In this document: positions 48,133 to 62,178 of the stretch, piece after piece
Layout: each line of letters opens with the position of its first letter
Numbering within the stretch: position 1 is the stretch's first letter
DNA from: Dillenia suffruticosa
Taxonomy: Eukaryota; Streptophyta; Magnoliopsida; Dilleniales; Dilleniaceae
NCBI GenBank assembly: GCA_033439265.1
Contig: JAVTVX010000024.1
Location: forward strand, 5,273,001 to 5,337,000
Length of the DNA: 64,000 bases
Reading direction: 5' to 3'
Position numbers and translations under genes: made by a program
Notes under the pieces: generated by a model
What the model was told of the DNA's origin: nothing
What the model saw: only the letters and a program-made list of their open reading frames with translations
Database searches by the model: none

Positions 48133-48204
<72 letters not shown>
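48116..48204. repeat. Compound (TACA)n-(AT)n microsatellite
   Basis: TACA units with one TAAA interruption run directly into a long AT repeat. Confidence 0.95.
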
Positions 48205-48208
<4 letters not shown>

Positions 48209-49526
48209 GACATGAAAGAAGGAAGAGTCATGGGTAACTTGCTCCAAATAATGCATGTTCTCGTGATCAAAATATGGTTTTATGGCTTTCTTTCAATATG
48301 CAAACCCCACTGGCCTAAAGTTCTCTTGCATTTGAAATGACTCAATCCAACCCTATCTACTGAAAGTAAAGTTTGGATCTCAAGTCTTAAGAATTCTATT
48401 ATTAACAAATTTCTACTCAAAAGTATATTTTTTTCCTTACATATTGATAATGGTTTTTTTTTTTTTTTGCTTTTTCTTTGATAATTGTGTTTTACATTTC
48501 AATAATGCTCAAATGAATTGGTTGAAATATTATAAGAGTTTTTTCTAAATTGAAACGGATAATGCTTGAATGAATTGATTGAAATATTATTCCGAATATC
48601 GTTCGGTTATTTAAAAAAGAAAAATGGATTTGAAGGAAACTTGAGCAGAATCAAACACTAAGTTGAGCAATTCGCAGAGGTCACATTATTCTTTCTAGGA
48701 AACCAACTTATAGAAAAACCACAAACAACCTGGGCCTATGTTGAGATCGGGCAAAGACAGTTATGGCCCAAACATAAAAGAAAAATAAATTGGCGAAGAG
48801 GGGCAAAAGCCTCCGAGTCAAGGGAGATACGTCAAATCCAGAAGCTTGAATCATAGATGTAGGTAGATGCAGAGAGTTGATCATAGATGGACACTCGGTC
48901 ACCAAATCCGTTAACAATCACATTGAATTTAAACAACGAGAGAGAGGGAGAGCGAGAGGGAGAGAGAGGGAGAGGGGGGGGATCTTGGGAAATTCGTTTT
49001 TCACAGGCAGACAGATGGAGAAAAAGAGAAAATAGCCTGGTACCCAAGTTTGGCAAACGAGGAATCGTCACATCACAAAAAAGACACTGACCCTACAATC
49101 CTAAGAATCACTGTGACAGTGACTGATTTTAGCACTATAATCCTAGTTTCACTATATAAATAATTTAAATAATCATTAAAAATTTCATCTAATCAAAATT
49201 AATTCTAGTTTTGATTTTCTAAAATGGGCCCTCATTCAAATGATATACAAAAGCCTCTGGAGGCAAAATAAGCAGAAGAAAACGATTTAAACCGGTTTAA
49301 ATCAGGCAATCCTGTAGCAAGCCTCTCTTTCTCGGTCTACAAAAATTAACCCTTCTCTTTCACTTCATTTGCTTCTATATTTGGGGAAATTTCTATTATG
49401 GATGAGGGTTGGAAAATCTCCCCGATTGTGGAAAAAATTTGTATTTCAATTTCCGATGCTTTCTCAAAATTATCTTCAGATTATTATTTTGTCTCCTCAG
49501 TGTGTTACTTGACCCACCCCCCCCGG

Positions 49527-49583
49527 TCTCTCTCTCTCTCTCTCTCTCTCTCATTATCAAAGAGATAGAAACGAGACAAAAGA

Positions 49584-49629
<46 letters not shown>
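49527..49629. repeat. (CT)n ... (GA)n inverted repeat
   Basis: A CT tract at about 49527-49552 is followed after some 35 bp by a longer GA tract ending at about 49629. The two arms are complementary and could form a long hairpin. Confidence 0.9.
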
Positions 49630-49631
<2 letters not shown>

Positions 49632-51050
49632 GAGAGACGGATAATGACGAGAGGAGACAGTGGCATCCGCCGGTAGAGAGAGAAAAGAGAGAAGGCAAAA
49701 GAGAGGAGAGAATGAGGGTGAAACAGCTGCGAAGACGAGAGAAAAGAGAAAAAATAAATTAAGAGGGAAAGAAGGGAGTCGATGCATGAGACACTAGGTG
49801 GTGGTCCGAAGCGGCCCGGGGGGGGGGGGGGGAGAGAATAATCGGGTGTACACATCCAATCAAAAGAGAGAAAGGGGTAAAATGATATTTTCCTAATCAA
49901 CGAACAGAAAAGTTTACCATCCACAAATAAAAATATTTTCCAACCCGTCCATAATCTAAATTTTCCCTTACATATTCCTGTAGAGAGATGTTGCTCGACT
50001 CAAACTGCAGTAAAACATGCACCGGCTCAAGGTCTAAGAAATTTAGAAACAGTCAAGGCACTGTCCCCCTCGAGGGAACCGAAATAACAATAAACTTGAA
50101 AAAAGGGAGGATCAAGGTTTTTGCACTTTGAACATTGTCAGTCATTTCCATCTTCTGATACAAGTTTATTCACAGAATGTTACATCAGTGTCACAAAGGC
50201 GTTTACCGCACACGATCTTCTCTTCATTGTTCCGCAGTTCCAATTGTACCTTTGATATATGCATCTTCCCTGAAGTCTGCGAACAGATTGATGAGAACCG
50301 GAGTTTCATGATGGGTAACGCATGTTTTCAGCAATGGAAATGGGGTTGGAACTGTGTAATTCTCAGAACCATTGTTTGCAGCCAAATAATTGAATTGGAG
50401 GACAGGACATAGACGTTGCATATGAAAAGTAAAGCCAACAGGCCTGAGGAATAAATCACATCAATTTCACGGTACTAATACTACCAAATTCGTTACCCAT
50501 TTCACCAGAAAAATTGAATACTATGACAAAGCAGAGCTCGACTTTCCAAACTCATTCAAAAGTTCATCGCTCAACCAAAAATCGGAGGAGGTGCTTTCTT
50601 TAGTTCACCCTTCAGCCTGTACATGCACCAATATTTTGTTATAATAACTAAAGCAGCAAGTTAAGTTGACTCCAAGATTATAAAACCAGATATCCAAGAC
50701 AGGAGTGCTTTCCTTCATTCCTGAGCTTGATTCAGCACTTTAGGATAAATTTCTTTAAAAAAGAGATTGACATTAGTGCTTTAAAAGGCCATTAAAGTCA
50801 TGTCCACCACAAGTTCCTAATCCCGTCTTTCATTGCATAATTTCAAAGAATCTACTAATCACATATGCTTCTAACATGGTTTTGATCCCTCATCCATTAC
50901 ACTAGATTAACACATCCACCACAACATGCTTATGGCTGATCAGGCTGTGATCCATGTCAATGTAAAGAATGCAGATGAATATCTAATATAATCTACAAAC
51001 CGAAAAAGAGGCAGTGAAGATATGGAAGCATTTAAAAACTTTGTTACCAT

Positions 51051-54000
51051 CTAAGTCGCTGGGAAACAATAGTTAATATCATTTTCCTGCATCACTTGCA
51101 TGGCATTCCTCTCTCGTTCTACTCTTTGCAGATGCGACGACAATTGGAACAGATCAACTCTGAGTCCATGCTCAGGCGAAAGACAATACTCACCATCTGC
51201 AAAATCAGAACCTTTGAAAACATCATTGCAATCGACTTCAAAGTCAACAGCATCATTGGTTTCAGGAAGCTTTGAGGACACAATGTGGTCACTTTCTGCC
51301 AAGTTTATCCCAGATAGAAAAGTTCTCCTCCGAGAAGGATTTTCGGAAGACCTTAACTCAAAGGGCATGCCAGAATTTGGCCCCATCTTGTATACGTGGT
51401 CACTTTGAATGATAACTGGGCTATCTGCTGATGTTCCCTCCAAATGGCATGACAAACTCTGTGATTGAGCTGACAGAAGAGAGAGAGCACAACTGGAGTT
51501 TGATACTCCAGAGAGTCCTTGAATATTAGGTGCAGCATTCATGATAACACGGTCTTCCTCTAGAGATGGAAGCATTTCTGAAGGATGTCTTCCAACTCCA
51601 TGCAGATAAGGAATGGATTTTGGAAGCGGCTGCCCATTTCTGAAGGGGACTACAGATTGACTACTTTCATCATGCTCCTGTTTTAGTTTTATATGCTTGC
51701 AGTAGTTGCCTGGTCCATACTTGTTGTGACAAAGGACACCAGCAGGAAGTATGCCTGAGAAAACCAAGGATTGGCTTTGGCTAAAGGATGTTCCCAAAAC
51801 ACTTGTTTCTGTCATAGACAAATTCTCAGTCACAAAGTGCAAAAAATGAGAAAAGACGCCAATTTATCTCACCGAAAAAGACACAAATATAAGGAAAAGT
51901 TCAAATATACGAGTTTTATGAGGTCCGAGGTGCAGATAGACACATATTTAGGAGTCTCTGCAAGCAACTCCGAGCTTAGCACCAAAATGAAAGAAAAAAA
52001 AATGTGGAGTAAATAACTCATTTCCTCAAGTTGATGATAAAAGGCACTACAATTTGCATAAAATATTGGAAGAGCAGTAGCCTTATTAGGGATTATCTTG
52101 ATACTAGATAAGGAATCAGTGAACAGGCACTAAAAATTAAGTGGGACTCAAAACTTCATTTCAGTGTAAAACACTTCTATCCAGTAATGCTTTCAACCCC
52201 TCCACTTGGTCATTAAAAACCTTTATAGGCAACGCTCTATAAGCAAGAAATGTCAACAGCTCTAAAAGTTAAGAAAACAATACCAAGAGTCCACCAGAAA
52301 ATAGCTAAATACCATATTGTATGCATTATAAACTAGTGTTTTTGTTCTTTTTCACAGGATAAGAACTTTTATATGGATAACATTTATGATTTTTAGCAAT
52401 AGAAACAGCTCTAATCATAATATTGGTCAAAGATGAATAACTGGAAGTTGTCAAACAATTTAGCTAATAAAAACACTTGAGACAATTACAATCACCTCAA
52501 ATCAGATCCCATGTGAAAAAAGAAAACAATTAATCAATTAAGACTCTTCAATGTTGGAAGGGAACAGTAGATAGCATAACATAAAAGGAGACACGTATTT
52601 AAAAGCCACTTGTACAAAAATGCCAATTGAATAGGTGAACTAAATGGCTTCCTTTTCTACAACTTTAGTGCCCTTTGCTTTTCTTAATATATGGATGGAA
52701 AGCAATGAAAAGATAGTGATAGGTTGATAAAAGGAATACCCTCAATAAAAGACTTTCTTTATGGAGCAACTTTGGGTCTCGCCTTAGTCAAAAAGCTAAA
52801 ATTTTGGTTAATTCAAACATAGGTAATGCTACCCATGTATTCAAGAATATTATCTTGCTTCTAAACTCAAATTCTGTTGAGACAACTGTCATGCTACAGG
52901 ATTCTATGATAAAAACACACGATCAGAAGCATTCATATTTCTTTATGCAGTTCCATCTTTCAAAGTTCAGCCACTTCTCTTTCTTTCCTCATGGTAAACC
53001 AATTCTAGAAGAGAGAAGAGGACTGTGAAATGCACTTTAACAACCGAAAGAGGCTTGTTGTGCATGCTTTTGGGTAAAATGCAGTTTGCTCTACCTGTAT
53101 GATGTGTCTTGCAAAGACAATCCAAGTGAAGCATTTCTATCTCTCTCAAGTGTCAACCGCCTAAATACCTCAAGGAGATGACACAAATTTTAAGGAGCAG
53201 GACAATTTATACCTTGATATGGTTGAAAGAATCTTTGCACTTTGCTAGCTTGAATGTCTAATTGAGGCTTCCTCCTACGCTCATTATGGCCTGCAAGCCG
53301 TTTACGGCAACTGCGCTTACCATCATCAAATTCATCCAACAGATGAAACCTGAAAAGGAACAAAGTAAAAGAAAAAAGGAGACATTAACTATCTAGATGG
53401 GCTAGAAAATGTGCATGTTGATGACAACCATTATACTGATAAATTAACAAGGAAGTGGATTTCTAAAATTAAGCATTTGAGTGTACTTTTATAAAAATTC
53501 TGAATACACTGTGGAGTTGTTTTGTGAAACAACTCCAAATCAGTAGAAAATGTGGTGTACTGCAACCAGACCTATAATCCAAAATGCACCCAAAGTTAAA
53601 GTACACTCTAACTCCATTACAACATCACATTTCAAACTAGGTTTAGCAAATTAGCTCATCTGCAGGGCGGAGAAAACTAAAGAATCATAAGCATTATTAA
53701 GGTTGAAAGGCTATTTGATGGAGCTAATCGAAGTTCTTCTCATCCTTAAAAACCAGATCAAGCATGCTGGGATAACTAAACCATTTTATTGATAATCCTT
53801 GTGGGTGCATTAATGGAAAATTTCCCATTAACTTTATAGATCTTGAAAACAAATGCAAAACTTAACTATTCACAAGTAAAGATCGCAACATGGTAACGGA
53901 AAAAATAACTAGCAAGCACAAAAACATGTATGATATAGCAACGTGAAGTCTACCTGCTACACTGCTGACAAAACCTCTGCTCAATGCCATTAACAATGAC

Positions 54001-54636
54001 TTTAGCAGTCTTTGAGTGAAGATCGCAAACTTTATGCCTCTTGTGGTAGTCCTTTGAGGAACTGAGATCCTTTTTACAACCATAAACTTGGCAAAAGGGT
54101 GTCTGAGTACACAAACTTGTTGCCCGAGTTCGCTTTGCAGGCAAAGGTGTCACTGCCAAAGATAAGGTTCTTTCCTCTCTTGAATCTTTCTTAGTACTAT
54201 CCTTTCTTTGATCAGCCAATCTCCCAAGTTTCAAATCAATAAGTGGCACATGTTGAGTAAATTCCATGATGGAGTTTGAAACCCTAGGACGAGATTCTTC
54301 ATTCCCCAATTCTGAACTCGCGGCACCCATACAAAGTGGAGATGTGATTATTTCGCTAGAGTCACTTCCAGTGCCAACCTCACAGCTCAAATGCCCTAAA
54401 CTTGAGTTTCTTGGAATTACTTTTCGTATGATGTTGACAGAACTCAAATCCACGATTTCCGAGTTCTGAAATTCTTGTTTCTCCGGGACAAGGACACCGA
54501 TGTCATAATCTAGAGATGGTTTCAAACCCCAACCCCCACAAAATTTCCTAGTTCTTGGAAGACCATCAACGGCCACATCGATTTCATCGGAAAGCAAAAG
54601 ACCCATTGGCTCCGAAAAATAGTTACAGGACTCCAT
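51051..54636 (-). CDS. SQUAMOSA promoter-binding-like transcription factor (SPL6-like)
   Basis: Three coding exons, 53954-54636, 53213-53349 and 51051-51808, give 525 residues. The SBP domain spans about 182-257: [25 protein letters not shown], then the nuclear signal [17 protein letters not shown], split by intron 1 after CSR as in all plant SPL genes. Both zinc-binding sets are complete. Exon 3 carries ALSLLS, encoded by the miR156 recognition site. Length, the N-terminal LIDLKLGRL and long C-terminal part fit the SPL6 group. It binds GTAC-core promoters and acts in phase change or defence in known members. Intron 2 is about 1.4 kb. The upstream leader (54637-55350) is long and may contain an intron. 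Confidence 0.92.
51471..51490 (-). promoter_or_regulatory. miR156/157 target site in SPL exon 3
   Basis: The minus strand reads GTGCTCTCTCTCTTCTGTCA, the canonical SPL target. It pairs with miR156 apart from the usual single mismatch toward the miRNA 3' half. In frame it encodes A-L-S-L-L-S at about residues 380-386. Confidence 0.95.
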
Positions 54637-55360
54637 TTATGTCCCAATCTAAAATCATGTAAAACCTCACCAAGAACTAAATCCCACTACTGCAGCTCAC
54701 AGCAGGAGGCCAAGATCAAGGAAAGATCTGAAATTTGCATATAACATCATAATGTCACAAAAAGCCAAAAAGGTAAAATGACCATTCTCAAAGAATCCTA
54801 AAATCAACAGTAACATTAGCAATCTCCAAAAACTAAAGATGTAAAGTAAGTGATCACATTCATATGTACAAAACTCCTAATCCGAACTTCCAACTGTCAG
54901 TACAAAGATTCCCTTCCGTAGACAAAGCACAAAGATTTCTCTATCTTTTTCTCTCTCTCCCTCAACATACACATATGGCATACCCATAACAATTTGTACT
55001 TGCAAACAGCATAAATTGGTCAGTTAAACAATAACAAATAAATAATCTCCAGAAATAAACTTAAAATTTCAAATTAAGTTCGACCCATGTTCTAAAATCT
55101 GATGGTTACCTATTTTCAATCTTCGTAAGCAGTAATTAATTGCTCAACCTAAAATTTGCACCCATTAATGAATAAGATACGAACTCACAAATACAAGATT
55201 CTCCATTTCCAGATAAATAAAAATGAAGACATCCCAGAAAAATAAACAGTAACAAAAAACAACCCTTAAACATGAGGAGAGGGAGAGAGATATTACCAGA
55301 GGGTTGCTGGGTCGGGAGAAGTAGGAGGAGAGTGGTATGGTAGGATGGAGTCACTAGTCA
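54637..55360 (-). promoter_or_regulatory. SPL leader/promoter region
   Basis: A CT-rich tract (plus strand 54935-54962) and GA-rich DNA (55276-55290) lie upstream of the SPL start. No other gene is visible. The transcript start was not located. Confidence 0.4.
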
Positions 55361-55800
55361 ACATTATTTTCTATTTCATCCAGCATGCGGAAGGGCAAGT
55401 CGACGTCTTCGGTAGCTTTGGAGAGATGTGAAATTCCAAAAAAGTACATGCCCATTATTAAAAATTCATGTTATAAAATTAGAATTGAATAATCTTACTT
55501 GCACTTCTAAACCTTTCATCATCTTTTCCATTTATTTTTTTTTTCTAAAAAAAATCTTATTAAGTTCTAAAATACAATATTAATTACAATTCTAATTTTA
55601 TAACATAATTAATGATTATTGTTAAATATATCAAGTGATTTTCTATGTAGTACCTAACAAATACAAACTGAAAAATATAAATAAAATATGAAAAATAATT
55701 TTAAAAAAATAATAAGTAATTTTATAAAATTATATATATATTAAATAAAAAATGTCTTTGTAATTTTTTTCACTTCTTAGTTTCTCCCTCGTAGAGATTT

Positions 55801-55888
55801 TTTTTTTTATTAATATAAAAATTCGAACCTGAAATAATCAAACTGAGAGAATGAGTTTTTGACCGTCAAACCGTTATCTCGCACAACA
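55801..55888 (-). mobile_element. Short tRNA-like SINE copy
   Basis: On the minus strand it reads AACGGTTTGACGGTCAAAAAC, then TTTCAGGTTCGAATTTTTAT, then an A-rich tail (10 A). B box is close to consensus. Confidence 0.55.
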
Positions 55889-56285
55889 GGCTTCCGTTAC
55901 ATTTTGATTTGTTAGTTCAGTCATCGCATCTTCGAGAGAAAATACACTGTGGAGGACACAGAGAGAGCGCTGGGAGGGGGAAAATACGTTAAAAGTTCAT
56001 GAAAAATAAACAAAAGATTTGGCTAAAAGCATTGGACACTCTAGAAGAAGCCATTCCCATGGCCAATGACAGGAGCAAGATGCGCCAACTGGCTTTTGAA
56101 TTGGGGTAGGAGAGAAAAGGGACAAAATAATAAAAATAAAATAAAAGGATGCGATGAAAATGTTAAAAATATGTAAGGGTAAAGTTAATATATATATATT
56201 AAATCGTTCATATTTATCTCTATCCCCATATCCCATGTTAAAAGAGATAGATTAGGTTTGTTGCACTCTAAAATATATCTCATTC

Positions 56286-56470
56286 GCTAGGTGGGATGAA
56301 TATATTCGTCCCTTAATCAAGTCGGGAGTTCAAATCCGCTTGAGTATAAAAAAAATAATATTAAAAGATCTGTCCCCATAAAGTGGACACTACAATGATT
56401 CAGATTAGTCGAGATAAAAATTTGAATATTAGGTAGTGATCAAACTAAAATATCAAAAAAAAAAAAGAAA
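56286..56470 (+). mobile_element. tRNA-related dispersed repeat (second family)
   Basis: Starts GCTAGGTGGGATGAATA, has GTCGGGAGTTCAAATCCGC (B-box-like) and TTGAGTATAAAAAAAATAAT, then a 3' half containing CAATGATTCAGATTAGTCGAG. The 3' half recurs in diverged form at about 6260-6300, 61370-61440 and 62500-62545. Confidence 0.5.
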
Positions 56471-57404
56471 TATATATCGGTCTTCGCAAATCAAAATCTG
56501 TGTTGCATAACATTGGTATATAAAAATATGACTAATTTGATTCGAGTAGTTATGAGATACAATTAAAAATCAACTATTTTGATATCTGTTTTTTTATTCT
56601 CATAACTTAAATTCGAGATATTGATTAAAAAATTTTAGTATTCTATTCCTAAATACTAATATCTTTATTCCTGAATACCATTGGCTTGAAAAAATAGAAA
56701 AACCTTGGGTGCAGGTTAATGATGATACCGGTAATTGAGGGGACCTTAGCATATTTGACACCGAAACTAAGATTGTAACTAAAAACTGTATCTGAGGACT
56801 CAATAAAATTTTTTTTCGTATGTGTGCAAGATGAAATTAAAAAAAAAAAACAAGATTTAGGACTATGTAATTTATTTGGTCTCTTATTTTAATACCGATA
56901 ACAATTTTACACCGACTATTAACTTATCACAACTCTTATTCTTTATTTGAATTGGGGATGACGGCGTTAAAAAACAACAAACGGAGTTAGGATTATGTAA
57001 TTTATCAATTAAAAAATGAATCTATTGCTTAGGTAGGTGCTCTTAATTTTTTTTCACTTTTTTAATTTGGATCTATTTAAAAAAGTTGAGGTATGATAAA
57101 TTTGAGGTTAAATAAAATTTTCAATAAAAAAATTATTGAGAAAAATAAAAATTTTAACCTTTTCTATAACGATTGTTATCGTTAAAATTTTGTTCTTTTA
57201 TTTTGATCAAGAAATATTAAAATAAAAATATGTTGAAATAAATTATAAATACATAAAACAACTATGGTTGATCTCTCAAAATTGAGAAAATATCTACTCC
57301 ATGTTTGGTATCTAAATTATGGCCCATTTTTTCTCCAAAAGTCTCTCTCTCTCTGTCTCTCTCTCTCTCTCTCACTATGACGAATGAAGTGTGGTATATG
57401 AGCA

Positions 57405-57461
<57 letters not shown>

Positions 57462-57463
57462 TC
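57405..57463. repeat. (AAT)n microsatellite
   Basis: About 19 uninterrupted AAT units. Confidence 0.95.
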
Positions 57464-59893
57464 AGTAGCTTGGTTCTAAAATCTACCCCAATAAAGCATT
57501 TTAGGGTGTTTCATGACTTCCTTATTACTAAATTTTAAATGGGCAGAAATTCGTATCAATACCCACAAAATTCTTAATAAAGTAATTGTTAACCATATGC
57601 GAATACACAATCATGATTAAAATCCTTAATAAATGATTCTTAATATTTCTCATTCAGATTCGGAGTTTTTGATGATAACAAACAATGAAAATGATTAAAT
57701 TTTTAATATTTACTAAGTACAGAGGGGGAAAATTAAGTGAGAAAGCATTTTTAGCTTGATGGGTATTATTTGTTAGTACTTTAATTAAAAATTTTTTAGA
57801 ATATTGAATAAAATGTAGAGAGATGCTATTTGGTTTGGATTGTAATGTCATGTGACTCAATTTCTCTTTAATCAAAATTTTAATTTTAATTTTAAAAATA
57901 AAATAAAATTATATTTAAAAATTTTTATCTAAAAAAGGGTTTAGTAATAGATTATAATAAATTAATCGTGAATTGGTGAAGCTGGTCAGACCAAAGCCAA
58001 ATCCCACTCGACCTATCTTGGATTTCACTGTATTTCTAGTCGTGAATGAGTATGAAAAGGAAGTTTGTTTCACACGACCCTTTGGCCAGTGGAATCAAAT
58101 TCTTACAAGAAAATATCTGATAATTAAACAATTCAATCTGCAAGTCATCTGGTCAAATATTCTTGGGTCCCCCTAGCATTAATGTTGCAGAGATACGAGA
58201 GAGAGAGAGAGAAAGAGAGAAAGAGAGAGAGAGAGAGAGAGAGTCCCCAATTGGCCTTGGAGTGCACGTCACCCGTTGGTCCCTCCCTCCAATGATCAAT
58301 CTTGATAGGGGACATAAGATGATAAAATTATTCTACGAATTGTTTATTCTTAATGTAAACATCAGTACTGCTTTGCCAAATTAGATTCATCCAAAATTGG
58401 AAATTCTTTTATCAATCCTCTTGACAAATTAGGACGAGACCTCAACCACTCATTCCTAATCTTGGCTGGTACTTCATGTTTTGTTAACTATAGATTCCCC
58501 AAATATTAGCTAACAAAAAAAAAATAGTAAATTTTCTAATACTAGGACCCAACCATATGTTGGCTTACTGAATCCATTGACATGAGCAGGGGAAAAATGA
58601 AAATCAATTTGGTGCCTACCAACCTGACACAAATTAGGAAAAATTATAAATTTCATGGACCCATTTCACATTTTGACAGAAATTTTAGTAGATTTTAGAG
58701 TTCATTTTTGTTTCTACTTGGCCAAAAAATAATACCCCTTGATGGACCTAAACGAAAATAAGTATTTTCGGAGGGGCCAATGTGAGTATTTAATTTCTTT
58801 AATAACATGACTTGAATTTTGAATTTTTTGAGTCGATATATTTTAAATTATGAAAATTTCAAAATTGTAAGGCCACGGTGTTTTTTTCTAGATAATGGAG
58901 ATAAAATATTAAAATGATTATGTCGATAACAAGCATAAGTTAATTTAATGTTTTGGATAGAGAATATAAATAACAAAATTATTTATCTTAACAACTTGAT
59001 TTAAAGTACGAAAAGTTTATTCTAATATTGTATTAGGATATTCGAGGTTAGGGGGACGTGAGCCCTTGGTACCCATATGATTTATAAAATATAACATAAG
59101 AAAAATTCTTGGGATAAATAGAATTTTCGAGGTTAAGGGATGTGAGCCCTCAATACTCATTTTCATTTTGGATTTTACTTGCGGGAGCTATTTTAAATTT
59201 TTATTGTACGACCATTGCAAGAGATGAAATCATTGTACCCTATTTCTCGGTAAATGCTTGTAACAATTTTTTTTTTATTTTAATATATATATAAAATCGT
59301 AAAAATTATAAAAATATACGTGTATAAAAAATTTTCTAATATTAGATTTAATGAATAATATTTGAATAAGAGTTTTTTAATATTCAGATTCGAAATATGA
59401 CGACAACTATTCATTGTCACCCCTATGGTTGTCTACTTTAATGGGTTTGTGGTGCTTTAAAAGTTTTAAAGTAAGGCCTTCCACCTTGGTTGCATTTACA
59501 ATAGGAGTTTAGGGATGATTTCCAAACTTTTTAATGTGAATGGGGTTGTTGTTCCGTGCTCACTGAAAAAGGGATAAACATTGTTATCAGATCTCAAAAT
59601 GATGGAAAATTGAATTGAGAAGGAAAATGAAATGCAAAAGAAGTGGATGGGGGAGGAGGAAACAAAAACAAGAGTGGGGGCGGGCGGGGGAAGCAAACAA
59701 GAGAGATCAGAGATGTAGGGAAGGAGTAGAGTAGCCATGATATTGACAAGGGACTCACAAGTGGTGTGTCTATCCCCACCACCGAAGGTGCATGCATCCT
59801 TGTCAATACTTTTTGAAATATCCTATTGGGGGGAAGCTGTCCTTCATTTATTGTTTTTGGGGTGCTAGACCCACTTTCTGAAAATGCATTTAC

Positions 59894-59945
<52 letters not shown>
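59894..59945. repeat. (GA)n microsatellite
   Basis: About 25 uninterrupted GA units. Confidence 0.95.
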
Positions 59946-59950
<5 letters not shown>

Positions 59951-62101
59951 CTTATCTCTTTCATGGCTGACATGCCTAACACATGTTGTACAATGGCTAC
60001 TCTCTTTCTTCATTTTTGTCCCTTTTTTTTTCCATGTTGAGCTATGTCTGCAATGCAATGATACTTGGGTTGAATTGGTAACACGCCTAACATATGCAAG
60101 ATATAAAATTCGTTTACCACAATTTAAGGCCACATTTGTTTGCACTAATCCCAAAAGAAGCTTAAGTCTTCAAAACCCAAAGAAAAGAAGAAAAAAAGAA
60201 GGCTTTTGACAATTTGGGACGACCCATATGTAACGCATGCCAAACAAAGCCATCAATCAGACTCAGACCCCACAAAGACCAAAAAAAATGGTCACTGGGG
60301 TGGGTGGGGTTCAAAATTTCCTAAAATTGGGTGGTAGAGATTGCCGACTAAGAGTGCTAAATCCAATGCTCGTCCATATCAATCCGAGTCATCTACTAGA
60401 CCGCCACAACACTCGCTTCCAACTTTGGTTGCAATAATTTTGCATTTTTTGAGCACGTGAATCAAGGCCGGGCGTGTATCACTTGCCCGCTGCTATGCAA
60501 TGTTTTGAAAATGGAATCTTATTATTATTATTATTTTTTAAATATCAACTAATTTATTGATTTATTGATTAAATTGATCAAAACTTTTACCGATCAAATG
60601 ATATAACCATAATATTATATATATATATATATAAATAATTTATATATTATATATTTTAAAATAAAATAAAATAAAATTTAAAATTTTTTAAATCGATTTG
60701 AATGATTCAATAATTTTATCAGTTTTGATTTATTCTAAATAATTTTATCATATTTGATTTCATTCAATTTAATAATAAAAATAAAACCAAACTATAAAAT
60801 GATTTTCGGTCAAACCGTCCGATTGGATCCAATTTTAAAAATACTGTTTCTGTGTTGACCGAAGGTGAGAGTTGTTTTCATGACCTTCCTCTTGGTCAAA
60901 GAAAAGTTTGACATTTGCAACTCAACCATCGCCATGGTCTCATTATTCCCCAAACAAATGCCCTCTTCAAAAAAAAAATATATATATAGCAAGTCAATCG
61001 GGAATCAAATAAATTAAATTTAGTGTAACAATTCACATTAATATATATATATTTATCAATTATTAATTAAATTATTAATATATTTTAACACATTTAATTA
61101 AAAAATGATCAAAACATATTGATATAATCTATAATGTAAAATGCAACAGATTTAATAAATGATTTATTTAGTATATTATAATTTTAATAAAATGAATCTT
61201 GATTAGTATATCTAATATTAAAAAAATAATATTAGTTTTATTGATATGATAGGGGTACAACTTCTTTATCAACTTCCCGTGCGGTAAGTGGAGTGATCGG
61301 ACATTAAAATCTCTTAATTAATATATTGAGTTTAAGTTTTAAAAATAAAAAACAGACGTTAGGAGGGTCAATTTATAAAATAAATTCCATAATACTCATA
61401 TTAAATTAATCAGACAACTCGAATGCGTAAGCGTAAACACACACGAAAAAGAAAAAAAAATGTACTAACTTCTTTTGTGTCCATCCCGGACTGGAACATG
61501 AGGCTGGTGGTCGAGGTAGGCCATAAGCCCAAAATTAAAAGCCCATGATCGAACTGGGAAATGAAGGCCGGAGTCAATAGAATTTAGCACTCCAATGGAG
61601 TCCATACTCAGGCGTTGTGCACGAGACCTTTAGATGCACCAGTGATGGTGAAAAATTCGGACAATGGTAGAGTTGTTACAACGGGCCTACATTTGTTTCA
61701 TTCACCCAATCTACACTACAATCTCTCTCTCTCTCCCCATCAGATTTGAGAGTCAGAGCACTAAAGTCGGGAAAGTTTGGGCATAGTCGTTCTGCCGATT
61801 TTACAAAAGACCCAGCTTAGATCTCATCCTGAAAGCGTTCACATGGATCATTTCAGCGCGTTCACATGCTTGATTTCAGCAACTCTGAAATCATGCAAGT
61901 GCTAAGATGTTTTCCTATCTACTGTTTCCATAAAAAGTTGATATCGTTGAAGAGCAAATCTGATAGGCAAGTCATTTTAACAAATTATTCTAACAAAAAT
62001 ATTTCCTTTCATATGCTTCTGTTAATGTGCTAAAATTTGATCTGTATTTTGCGTAAGAGCAATTATGCGCGCAATAAAGAGTAGAGAGAGGCCACAACAA
62101 A

Positions 62102-62103
<2 letters not shown>

Positions 62104-62166
<63 letters not shown>

Positions 62167-62178
62167 GAGAGAGAGAGA
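62104..62178. repeat. (GA)n microsatellite
   Basis: Long GA run with a single GG interruption near 62155. Confidence 0.95.

Larger units (their letters stand above)
47037..51050. other. Non-coding region between tRNA-Asp and the SPL gene
   Basis: About 4 kb without a supported gene. It contains a tRNA-like SINE copy at 47822-47908 and a related minus-strand one near 47275-47335, a compound (TACA)n/(AT)n microsatellite at 48116-48204, GA-rich DNA at 48934-48980, a (CT)n...(GA)n inverted repeat at 49527-49629, and a poly-G run near 49817-49832. Open frames over the CT/GA tracts are repeat artefacts. About 50100-51050 is probably 3'UTR and flank of the SPL gene. Confidence 0.6.

Noticed and set aside
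48116..48204. CRISPR-like or satellite array
   Set aside because: It is a simple tetranucleotide/dinucleotide microsatellite with no spacers.
49505..49924. Open frames on both strands over the CT/GA tract
   Set aside because: They are serine/leucine or arginine/glutamate runs produced by dinucleotide repeats, with no domain or conserved flank.
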